Assembly: GCA_022562855.1 (NCBI GenBank)
Contig: JADFON010000054.1
Location: 1 to 8,531 of the forward strand
DNA length: 8,531 nucleotides
Source of the DNA: Candidatus Zhuqueibacterota bacterium
Lineage (GTDB): Bacteria > SM23-31
Reading direction: 5' to 3'
Positions 1 through 6,077 of this stretch are shown in pieces. A program made the position numbers and the translations under genes. Each line of letters opens with the position of its first letter. Position 1 is the stretch's first letter. The notes beneath the pieces are model-generated. The model saw only the letters and a program-made list of their open reading frames with translations, was not told where the DNA came from and made no database searches.

Positions 1-938
1 TCCTGAAAACTATTTTTCCCGGCTTGAACATTTCTTGCATTTCTCAAAAAGCCTTCCCATTTGCTCCGTTTAACGGGACTATCTTTATATCGCGCTTGAA
101 ACTCATCCTGTATAAGTCCGCAAATATCGTCTAAATGAGTAAATCTCGAACCTTCTCCCGGCAGAAAATCCGGTTCCTGTGTCATTTGAGTGAATTTGTT
201 CCAGGGACAGACTTCCTGGCAAATATCGCAGCCAAAAACCCAGTCTTCATTTTTCCCTGCCCACTCATCGGGAAAATCGCCTCTGAATTCGATTGTCCTG
301 TACGAGATGCATTTATTACTGTCGACTACTTTGTTATCGAGAATAGCCTGTGTAGGACACGCATCGATGCACATTGTGCAGGTACCGCAATAATCCGGCA
401 TTTCCCGGTCATAGATCAACTCCTCGGTCAATAATATTTCAGCCAAAAACACGTATGAGCCAAAATCTCTTGTGATCAAGTTCGAGTGTTTGCCGATCCA
501 TCCTATTCCCGCGTAAGCCGCCCACACCTTGTCCAGCACCGGGGCGTCATCTACCGCAATTTTCGTTTCCGCACCAGGTGCAAGCTCTTTTATAAAATCA
601 CACAACGGCTGGAGTTTCTCACGTATCACGTTGTGATAGTCTCTTCCAACAGCATATCGCGAAACTTGTGCCGTCTCCGGCTTTCTCGGTGTGTCTTTAC
701 AGTAATAATTTAGCGCCAAAGCAATAATACTTTTTACACCGGGCAGGTATTTTTCAGGATCGGTCCTTTTTTCTTTAGTTCGTTCCATCCAGGACATCGT
801 CCCATGGAATCCGTTTTTGAGCCAGTTCTCAAGAAAAGTCCCGTCGAGTTTCCGTGCTTTTGCGACACCCGCCTTTGCAAATCCAAGCTCAAAAGCCCTC
901 GATTTGATCCGGTTTGTCAGAGTTAAAGTGTCTAACAT
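1..938 (-). CDS. queG: Epoxyqueuosine reductase QueG (partial, C-terminus off the left edge)
   Basis: Cobalamin-dependent iron-sulfur enzyme that reduces epoxyqueuosine to queuosine at tRNA position 34, the last step of queuosine synthesis; cytoplasmic. Translating the minus strand from the ATG at 936-938 gives 312 open codons up to the window edge. Visible motifs are RYAVGRDYH (94-102), VDDAP with the likely catalytic Asp130, and GIGWIGKHSNLI (144-155). A ferredoxin-like pair of 4Fe-4S clusters follows: CGTCTMCIDACP (C184, C187, C190, C194) and C210 with CDICQEVCPWN (C237, C240, C244). The final visible stretch (PVKRSKWEGFLRN) matches the usual end of short, roughly 310-residue QueG proteins, so only a few residues are probably missing. 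The start is forced: an in-frame TGA lies at 954-956, 15 bases upstream. Oddly, the ATG sits two bases after the T-run of a terminator, so no ribosome binding site is visible. No other queuosine gene is in the window. Confidence 0.93.
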   Translation of the reverse strand, partial: MLDTLTLTNRIKSRAFELGFAKAGVAKARKLDGTFLENWLKNGFHGTMSWMERTKEKRTDPEKYLPGVKSIIALALNYYCKDTPRKPETAQVSRYAVGRDYHNVIREKLQPLCDFIKELAPGAETKIAVDDAPVLDKVWAAYAGIGWIGKHSNLITRDFGSYVFLAEILLTEELIYDREMPDYCGTCTMCIDACPTQAILDNKVVDSNKCISYRTIEFRGDFPDEWAGKNEDWVFGCDICQEVCPWNKFTQMTQEPDFLPGEGSRFTHLDDICGLIQDEFQARYKDSPVKRSKWEGFLRNARNVQAGKNSFQ

Positions 939-940
939 AT

Positions 941-966
941 AAAAAAACGAAGCTCAAAAAGCTTCG
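941..966 (-). terminator. Rho-independent terminator after proline dehydrogenase
   Basis: On the minus strand a perfect 7-bp stem, CGAAGCT / AGCTTCG (966-960 with 954-948) around a TTTTG loop, is followed directly by seven T residues (947-941). It lies about 95 bases after the proline dehydrogenase stop codon and ends two bases before the queG ATG. It should separate the two transcripts, or act as an attenuator of queG. Confidence 0.85.
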
Positions 967-1061
967 CAGATATTTTTGTTCAGTATTCCAAAAATAAAAT
1001 CAATTGTTTGAGGGAAAATTGTAGCAAAAATAAAGCATAATAGCAAGAAAAATGTCATCCT

Positions 1062-2027
1062 CTAAACCGTGTCTTTGTCATCGGGCGTTTCAAGATATAT
1101 GCTTTTAAGAATAAACGTAAGATTGTCGATTCTCTCTCCCAACCGGCGGGTATAATAGGGAAACCATTCCTTTCCAAAAGGCACATATATTCTCAATCGG
1201 TATCCGTCTTTTATGATTTGCCGTTGAACGTCTCGGCGTATCCCGTAAATCATCTGGAACTCAAATTTCTCCGGCGAAACGTCATGTTTTTTAGCATACT
1301 CTTTTGCTTTATCCATCAAGCGGTTATCGTGGGTTGCGACAGCGGGAAAATTTCCGTCCTTCATGAGCAGTTCAAGACAATGGTCATAATTCAAATCAAC
1401 CATTTTCTTCTTCTGAAATGCAATGATTTCCGGCTCTAAGTACGCGCCTTTACATAACCGGACTTTAGCGCCGATTTTATTCATTTCACGCACGTCGCTT
1501 TCTGTCCTGTACAGGTAACTTTGAAGAACGATACCAACACTCTCTCCATATTTCTTGTGCAGATACCGGAAAACCCCGAGTGTTTTTTCTGTACAGCCGG
1601 AACCCTCCATATCGATCCTCACAAAGACATTATTTTTTTCCGCAGCTTCGACTATCGCTTGCATGTTGTCCTTACATACTTTAAGTCCTTTATCGGGAAT
1701 ATTCAGACCCAATTGCGTTAGTTTCACCGATATATGAGAATCCACATTATTCGATTTGATCAATGCAAGAAGGTCTAAAATCGTATCTCTTGCTTTATGA
1801 GTATCCTCAATCGTTTTAACGTTTTCCCCGAGAAGATCCAATGACGCCGACATTCCCATTCCGTTAAGGTCTTTGATGGCAGTAATTGCATCTTCGGAAG
1901 TTTCACCCGCTATAAACCTCCGGGCAAATCCGGATGAATCTTTCATACCGTGCTTTGTCGCCAATTTTTTTATCGACCGGCTCTCAGCAACTATATACAT
2001 TAGTCTGCGGGACAACTGCTGTATCAT
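1062..2027 (-). CDS. putB: Proline dehydrogenase (monofunctional PutB/PRODH type)
   Basis: FAD-dependent enzyme that oxidises L-proline to 1-pyrroline-5-carboxylate and passes electrons to the respiratory quinone pool; first step of proline catabolism. The 321-residue length fits stand-alone PRODH and not the bifunctional PutA. The beta/alpha-barrel signatures appear in order: SVKLTQLG (100-107), RIDMEGS (137-143), LQSYLYRTESD (168-178), VRLCKGAYLEP (189-199), ATHDNRL (231-237), FQMIYGIRRD (257-266), and the proline/FAD-site motif RIYVPFGKEWFPYYTRRLGER (in two pieces, 279-288 and 289-299). The chosen ATG has a GAGG five bases upstream (2033-2036). The partner P5C dehydrogenase is not in the window. 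The gene is followed by a strong terminator, so it is probably its own unit or the end of one. The enzyme family is clear; the symbol follows monofunctional homologues. Confidence 0.94.
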   Translation of the reverse strand: MIQQLSRRLMYIVAESRSIKKLATKHGMKDSSGFARRFIAGETSEDAITAIKDLNGMGMSASLDLLGENVKTIEDTHKARDTILDLLALIKSNNVDSHISVKLTQLGLNIPDKGLKVCKDNMQAIVEAAEKNNVFVRIDMEGSGCTEKTLGVFRYLHKKYGESVGIVLQSYLYRTESDVREMNKIGAKVRLCKGAYLEPEIIAFQKKKMVDLNYDHCLELLMKDGNFPAVATHDNRLMDKAKEYAKKHDVSPEKFEFQMIYGIRRDVQRQIIKDGYRLRIYVPFGKEWFPYYTRRLGERIDNLTFILKSIYLETPDDKDTV

Positions 2028-2143
2028 ATGTACCTCAATGGTATTATTTGGCTCGGTTTTGTAAAACGCAATGTAACAAACTATGTAATTTAATAAAAAT
2101 TACGCCAAATGCCAAACAAGAACTGCAGGATATTTTCAAGCTT

Positions 2144-2203
2144 CTATGTACAATAATTCCAAATATTGCAGCCGCCACCTTTCGCGGCAGTCTGCGTTTT
2201 CAT
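2144..2203 (-). CDS. Possible 19-residue peptide ORF (hypothetical)
   Basis: Between the hydrolase and proline dehydrogenase the minus strand carries GGAGG (2214-2210), a six-base spacer, then an ATG and 19 codons ending in TAG. It encodes MKTQTAAKGGGCNIWNYCT. The ribosome binding site is one of the two clearest in the window, while several real genes here have weak ones. The C-terminal half is rich in Gly, Cys, Trp, Asn and Tyr, the kind of composition seen in modified-peptide precursors, but no maturase, transporter or known precursor motif accompanies it. A 5-bp hairpin (GCCGC/GCGGC, 2171-2188) lies inside it, so the segment could instead be a structured untranslated region. The start lies 19 bases after the hydrolase stop codon, so coupling to that gene is possible. 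I do not recognise the peptide. Confidence 0.25.
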   Translation of the reverse strand: MKTQTAAKGGGCNIWNYCT

Positions 2204-2222
2204 TCACAGCCTCCGGACATTC

Positions 2223-2849
2223 TCAGGAATTGACCAAAAAAGGGTTAGTGCGTTTCTCAACACCAATGGTTGTTGGGGAACCGTGACCGCTAAAAACATT
2301 AATTTTTTCATCAAGCGTCATCAGTTTTTTATCGATCGCCTCAATCAACTGCTCGTAATCCCCACCGGGCAGATCGGTCCTTCCGATTGAACCTTCAAAT
2401 AAAGTGTCGCCAACCAGTATATCCTTTTCACCAAGAAAGCAGATCCCTCCGGGTGAGTGACCCGGTGTGTGCAGGACCGATAATTTGATATCGTCAAACT
2501 CGATAATATCGCCTTCATTAAGATATTCTTCTACCTCCGGCACACCGCGTGTTTCCATCCCATACATCTGCGCCTGTTCATTGATGAGCTTCAACAAATC
2601 CATATCTCCTTCATGGATAAAAAACGGTATCCCAAGTTTGTCCTGCATCTCTTTCGCACCCGCAGTATGGTCTATGTGCCCATGCGTGTTGATTATCTTT
2701 GAAACCGTAACCCCCGCATCCTCTATTTCTCCGATTATCCTGTCAACTTCGTCTCCCGGGTCGATGATCACACCGTTGCGGGTTTTCTCAGAGGCGACAA
2801 TATAACAATTCGATGCAAACGGGCTTACGGTTATTGATTTGATGAACAT
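2223..2849 (-). CDS. Metallo-beta-lactamase-fold hydrolase, glyoxalase II-like
   Basis: Small (208 residues) cytoplasmic binuclear metal hydrolase of the MBL superfamily, in the compact glyoxalase II-like group that includes YcbL; likely a thioesterase, with substrate unproven. All metal ligands are present: THGHIDH (H56, H58, D60, H61), TPGHSPGG (H131), GDTLFEGSIGRTD (D148) and GHGSPT (H189). The tail carries the group-typical NPFL (202-205). It lacks the C-terminal helical domain that binds glutathione thioesters in classical glyoxalase II, so hydroxyacylglutathione hydrolase activity should not be assumed. No Shine-Dalgarno is visible before the ATG; the upstream bases are A/T-rich. It lies 61 bases downstream of the O-methyltransferase gene on the same strand with no obvious terminator between them, so the two may be co-transcribed. 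Confidence 0.9.
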   Translation of the reverse strand: MFIKSITVSPFASNCYIVASEKTRNGVIIDPGDEVDRIIGEIEDAGVTVSKIINTHGHIDHTAGAKEMQDKLGIPFFIHEGDMDLLKLINEQAQMYGMETRGVPEVEEYLNEGDIIEFDDIKLSVLHTPGHSPGGICFLGEKDILVGDTLFEGSIGRTDLPGGDYEQLIEAIDKKLMTLDEKINVFSGHGSPTTIGVEKRTNPFLVNS

Positions 2850-2910
2850 AATTTATTTCATTAAGGAATATTGATCTAACAAATATTATCCATTTTCTAT
2901 ATTTCCGTTA

Positions 2911-3537
2911 TTACAACTTCAACGACACCGACACCCCGTCGCGGATAGGGATGATCGATGATATGACCTCCTTCTTACCAAAGATCATTTCGTTAAAGAC
3001 TTTTACCGCTTTTGTGGTTTCATCCGGGTCCGGCTCCGCGACTTTTCCCTGCCAGAGTGTATTATCGGTTATCAGAAGACCGCCTGTCCTGAGTCTCGGA
3101 ATAATCAAATCGTAGGCTTTTGGATATTCCTTTTTGTCTATATCCAAAAAGACAATGTCGAAAAATCCCTCCGTCTTTTCCATTGATTCAAGCGCATCGC
3201 CTTGTAAGTATCGTATCCGGTTACCTCCGTTTACCCTTTCAAAATAAGCCTTCGCACGGGCAATATTATCCGGCGACCGGTCGGTGCAGAAAATCTCCCC
3301 GTCCTCAGGGATCGCCCGCAGAAACCAGACAGCCGAATACCCGAATCCCGAACCAAGCTCAACTATACGTTTCGCGTTTATCGACTGCGCCAGCAGCATC
3401 AGCAGCCTTCCGACAACATGCCCCACTATCGGGAAATCGTTCGATTTCCCATACTCTTCCATCTCCCGGTACACAGGATCGTCAACCTCTGTAATACCGC
3501 TCAAATATTCTTCAATCTCCTCGTTGAGAATTTGCAT
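2911..3537 (-). CDS. Class-I SAM-dependent O-methyltransferase (methyltransferase_3 / CCoAMT-like family)
   Basis: A 208-residue Rossmann-fold methyltransferase. The SAM-binding motif I is IVELGSGFGYSA (58-69), followed by an acidic residue at the end of strand 2 (D86) and GDAL (113-116). The metal-binding and catalytic part is FLDIDKKEYPKAYD (130-143), with DN at 158-159. These are the hallmarks of the family that includes plant caffeoyl-CoA O-methyltransferases and the bacterial tRNA hydroxyuridine methyltransferase TrmR/YrrM. The N-terminal helices and the PIVG segment (36-39) fit the family. The substrate cannot be deduced: a tRNA or a small catechol-like molecule are both possible. An AGGG lies eight bases before the ATG. 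Upstream is nfo, separated by a weak terminator or palindrome; downstream is the MBL hydrolase. Confidence 0.88.
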   Translation of the reverse strand: MQILNEEIEEYLSGITEVDDPVYREMEEYGKSNDFPIVGHVVGRLLMLLAQSINAKRIVELGSGFGYSAVWFLRAIPEDGEIFCTDRSPDNIARAKAYFERVNGGNRIRYLQGDALESMEKTEGFFDIVFLDIDKKEYPKAYDLIIPRLRTGGLLITDNTLWQGKVAEPDPDETTKAVKVFNEMIFGKKEVISSIIPIRDGVSVSLKL

Positions 3538-3559
3538 ATAAATTTCCCTGCCATTGTGT

Positions 3560-3593
3560 AAAAAGGTTGGTCAGTTGACCAATTTGAAAATTG
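3560..3593. repeat. Adjacent palindromes between nfo and the methyltransferase gene; weak terminator or operator
   Basis: TTGGTCA and TGACCAA (3567-3573, 3576-3582) form an inverted repeat with a 2-base centre. It is overlapped by CAATTT/AAATTG (3580-3585, 3588-3593), also with a 2-base centre. On the minus strand the first can fold as a 6-bp stem with a 4-base loop, followed by CC and five T residues (3564-3560). That makes a modest intrinsic terminator 27 bases after the nfo stop codon. The near-perfect symmetry with a short centre also suits a dimeric repressor site in front of the methyltransferase. The sequence alone does not decide. Confidence 0.45.
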
Positions 3594-3609
3594 ATCACTT
3601 AACTGCGAT

Positions 3610-4461
3610 TTAGTTTTTCACAAGACTCCGAAGTTTCTTAATATCCAGCTTAAAACTTTCATCTCCTCCCGGTGTTTCTAAGAGCATCGGTTTGCCTATA
3701 AGCCTCTCGTCGTTTACAAGGAATTCAAACGCCTTCAGCCCAATAAAACCTTTACCAATATTTTCATGCCGGTCGACACGCGTGCCAAGATCTTTTTTGG
3801 AGTCGTTCATATGGAAACCGAATACATTGTCGAGACCGATAATGTCGTCGAGTTTACTTATGGTTTCGTTATACGTTTTTTTAGTGCGGAGGTCATACCC
3901 CGCTGCAAATATATGAGCCGTGTCGACACACACACCGAGACGTTCAGTCTTCTCTACATTGTCCATGATTTCGCGTAGATGCTGAAACGTATACCCGATC
4001 CCGGTACCCTGACCCGCAGTAGTTTCAAGCAGAAGCTTGACCTTCGAATCCGGGTATTTTTCAATTGCAATATCTAACGATCCGGCGATAGCTTTTATCC
4101 CCCAATCTTCACCGTTGCCCTGATGGGCGCCAGGGTGAAAATTCAGAAATTCAGCCTGTAATTGGTCCGCCCTTTCGATTTCATCGGCAAAGCTCTCGTG
4201 TGATTTCCTGAGAATATCCGGGTTGACCGAACAAAGATTGATGAGGTACGAGTCATGGATCATTATTGGTCCGATGCCGGTTCTTTTCTTCTCTTCATGG
4301 TACAGCTTGACCTCTTCCGGATCAAACGGTTTCGGTCGCCACTGCTTCTGATTCTTCGAGAATATCTGAACAGTGTCACACCCTATATCCACCGCCCGCT
4401 CAAACGCCTTGCTGACCCCTCCGGCAACTGAAACATGACACCCGAATTTGTGTTTTTTCAT
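3610..4461 (-). CDS. nfo: Endonuclease IV (AP endonuclease, Nfo)
   Basis: Zinc-dependent apurinic/apyrimidinic endonuclease of base-excision repair; it cuts 5' of abasic sites and cleans blocked 3' ends. The 283-residue length is standard. All nine trinuclear-zinc ligands known from E. coli Nfo can be placed: H69 (IHDSYLINL), H109 (LNFHPGAH), E146 (LLLETTAGQGTGIG), D180 and H183 (CVDTAHIFAAGYD), H217 (FHMNDSK), D230 and H232 (RVDRHENIGKGFIG) and E262 (LETPGGDE). The N-terminal GCHVSVAGG and QIFSKNQKQW segments are also typical. It is the first gene of the minus-strand block, divergent from the PLP enzyme. The ATG has only an A-rich leader and no clear Shine-Dalgarno. Confidence 0.96.
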   Translation of the reverse strand: MKKHKFGCHVSVAGGVSKAFERAVDIGCDTVQIFSKNQKQWRPKPFDPEEVKLYHEEKKRTGIGPIMIHDSYLINLCSVNPDILRKSHESFADEIERADQLQAEFLNFHPGAHQGNGEDWGIKAIAGSLDIAIEKYPDSKVKLLLETTAGQGTGIGYTFQHLREIMDNVEKTERLGVCVDTAHIFAAGYDLRTKKTYNETISKLDDIIGLDNVFGFHMNDSKKDLGTRVDRHENIGKGFIGLKAFEFLVNDERLIGKPMLLETPGGDESFKLDIKKLRSLVKN

Positions 4462-4580
4462 TTTCTGACTTGCTGTTTCGATAGTTGTTGTTACAAATTT
4501 CTAACAATACGGAAATACGAATACAATATCAAGCCGAATCTATACTGAATCTCAGCCTGAACCACATATCACATACCTTT

Positions 4581-4638
4581 CCCCCTCTCATACCAAGCCT
4601 GTCCTGAATTTATTTCAGGAAGAGGGGAACAAAGGGGG
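4581..4638. repeat. Nested imperfect inverted repeat
   Basis: The inner arms TCCTGAA and TTCAGGA (4602-4608, 4614-4620) enclose TTTAT. Directly adjoining on the right, AGAGGGG (4621-4627) pairs with CCCCTCT (4582-4588), leaving a 13-base bulge on the left. A second G-run (4634-4638) can compete for the C-run (4581-4585). The shape resembles an interspersed palindromic element of the REP/MITE kind. Neither strand has a T-run placed for intrinsic termination. Confidence 0.55.
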
Positions 4639-4771
4639 TGAGTTCCGAATTCATACAAACAGCTATTGAATTAATCTTAAAAAATTAGTACATTTTTGCC
4701 AATTCCTTTTCCCCGCGCATGAGATTTTCTGTGTAAATCGTTTTTAATCTGTGTCCTTCTGCGTCTAAAGA

Positions 4772-4814
4772 ATAAGATTATCGCCTACGCGGCGTCACGG
4801 GATAAAAATCTTAT
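4772..4814 (+). promoter_or_regulatory. Foldable 5' leader of the PLP enzyme gene
   Basis: ATAAGAT (4772-4778) is complementary to ATCTTAT (4808-4814), and between them CGCC/GGCG (4782-4785, 4791-4794) can form an inner hairpin. The outer arm ends three bases before the TGGAG ribosome binding site. The fold would bring the binding site next to a stem without covering it. It does not match a SAM riboswitch I can recognise. A regulatory role is a guess from position. Confidence 0.3.
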
Positions 4815-4828
4815 CATGGAGTAAATAA

Positions 4829-6010
4829 ATGACAACAAAACGAAAACCGGCGACTCTTGCCATACACGGCACCGAAAGCAGAAGGGGGAAAAACGAACCG
4901 GTGTCCCCACCGATGTATCATTCATCTACCTACGTTCTCCAGGACTCTGAAACAGTCGAAGCTGCTATGTCTCCCGGTTCGGATAAGCGTTATATCTACC
5001 AGCGTTACGGCAATCCATCGCAGGACCTGCTTGAAAAACGGATGGCATTGCTCGAAGAAGCTGAGGATTCGATGTTTTTTGCATCGGGTATGGCAGCAAT
5101 TACAACGGCTGTCCTTTCGGTAATGAATGCCGGCGATGAAGTCCTCTCGATACCGGCGCTTTATGGTCAGACGCTCAACTTCTTTAAAAAAGAACTTGCA
5201 AAGTTTTCTATGTCGGCACGCTTTGTTGCCATTGACGAACTCTACGATTTAAAGAACATAGTAAGCGGCAAAACAAAACTTATTTACTTCGAAACCCCCG
5301 CAAATCCAAACATGCAGGTAGTCGATATAGAGAGAGTTGTTGAACAGGCAAAAAAATTCGGTCTGAAAACAATGATCGACAACACGTACGCTTCTCCCAT
5401 AAACCAGCGTCCAATCCCGCTTGGGACCGATTATGTTGTCCACAGCGCGACAAAATATCTCGGAGGACACAGCGACGTTCTTGCCGGTGTCATAGTCGGG
5501 GACAAAAATTTTATTGATACATGCCGAAAACGTTCTCACATGTACGGACCGGTAATCGACCCCTTCAACGTATTTCTTCTGTTGAGAAGTATGTCCACGC
5601 TCGAAGTCAGGGTAAAACGCCAGAACGAAAATGCCTTGAAATTAGCCGAGGCTCTCAAGAAACATCCGAACGTTGAAGTGGTAAATTACCCCGGTTTACC
5701 GGACGACCCCTACCACGAAACCGCAAAAAAACAAATGGACGGTTTCGGCGGTATGATAGCTGTGGACGTCAAGGGCGGCAAAAAAGAAGCGATGAAAGTT
5801 GCCGACAGTTTTGAAGTTATACTCAATGCCGTGAGCCTTGGCGGCGTCGAAACGCTTGCAAGCATCCCGGTAATCACATCGCATATCTGGCTGTCGCCCG
5901 ATGAATTGAAAGAAGCAAAAGTGACGCCGTCAATGATCCGGATTTCCGTCGGTCTCGAAGACCCCGATGATCTTATCGAAGACTTTAACCAGGCGCTGGA
6001 TAAGATATAG
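4829..6010 (+). CDS. PLP-dependent Cys/Met-metabolism enzyme (cystathionine gamma-lyase/synthase or methionine gamma-lyase type)
   Basis: A 393-residue fold-type I PLP enzyme of the trans-sulfuration family. It acts on sulfur amino acids by beta- or gamma-elimination or replacement. The cofactor lysine is K209 in SATKYLGGHSDV. Y57 and R59 in YQRYGNP are the phosphate-binding pair from the neighbouring subunit, ASGMAA (85-90) is the phosphate loop, Y112 stacks on PLP, and D184 (IDNTYASP) contacts the pyridine nitrogen. The C-terminus has SLGGVETL and RISVGLEDPDDLI. At the position of the methionine gamma-lyase cysteine (LYGCT in the Pseudomonas enzyme) this protein has Gln114 (LYGQT), so a methionine gamma-lyase label is unsafe. 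Subfamilies cannot be separated by eye. TGGAG lies seven bases before the ATG. A secreted phosphatase gene follows 67 bases later on the same strand. Confidence 0.9.
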   Translation: MTTKRKPATLAIHGTESRRGKNEPVSPPMYHSSTYVLQDSETVEAAMSPGSDKRYIYQRYGNPSQDLLEKRMALLEEAEDSMFFASGMAAITTAVLSVMNAGDEVLSIPALYGQTLNFFKKELAKFSMSARFVAIDELYDLKNIVSGKTKLIYFETPANPNMQVVDIERVVEQAKKFGLKTMIDNTYASPINQRPIPLGTDYVVHSATKYLGGHSDVLAGVIVGDKNFIDTCRKRSHMYGPVIDPFNVFLLLRSMSTLEVRVKRQNENALKLAEALKKHPNVEVVNYPGLPDDPYHETAKKQMDGFGGMIAVDVKGGKKEAMKVADSFEVILNAVSLGGVETLASIPVITSHIWLSPDELKEAKVTPSMIRISVGLEDPDDLIEDFNQALDKI

Positions 6011-6077
6011 CACGGTTTCAGATATTAAATGGACAAAAGAACTTGAAAACAGAACGAGTTTTTTGAAAGGAATCGAC

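Larger units (their letters stand above)
4462..4828. other. Divergent intergenic region without a gene
   Basis: This 367-base stretch separates nfo (minus) from the PLP enzyme (plus). I see no supported coding sequence on either strand. It must hold both promoters, but none matches a consensus well enough to call. It contains a nested inverted repeat (4581-4638), three TCTGTGT-like words (4728-4764), a foldable leader (4772-4814) and the ribosome binding site TGGAG (4817-4821) of the downstream gene. Confidence 0.7.

Noticed and set aside
135-434. Plus-strand open frames within 135-713.
   Set aside because: They lie antisense to queG, whose cysteine clusters and motifs are unambiguous on the minus strand.
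954-1058. A 34-codon hydrophobic frame on the minus strand right after proline dehydrogenase, ending in the terminator hairpin and in frame with queG.
   Set aside because: The AGAGG lies directly against the ATG with no spacer, the composition (Phe, Leu, Ile) is what A/T-rich DNA gives by chance, and the stop lies inside the hairpin. I do not count it as a gene.
2168-2195. GCCGC/GCGGC hairpin as a terminator of the MBL hydrolase gene.
   Set aside because: The stem is only five base pairs with an eight-base loop, and no T-run follows on either strand.
3120-3541. Plus-strand open frames opposite the methyltransferase (and similar ones opposite the other minus-strand genes).
   Set aside because: They are low-complexity shadows of conserved genes, without ribosome binding sites or recognisable domains.
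4772-4828. SAM riboswitch in front of the sulfur-amino-acid enzyme.
   Set aside because: The leader can fold, but none of the conserved cores of SAM-I or SAM-II riboswitches that I know is present.
5967-6077. N-terminal extension of the alkaline phosphatase into the end of the PLP enzyme gene.
   Set aside because: A signal peptide with positive N-terminus and hydrophobic core begins at 6078 and has its own AAAGG. The extension would bury it and overlaps another gene.
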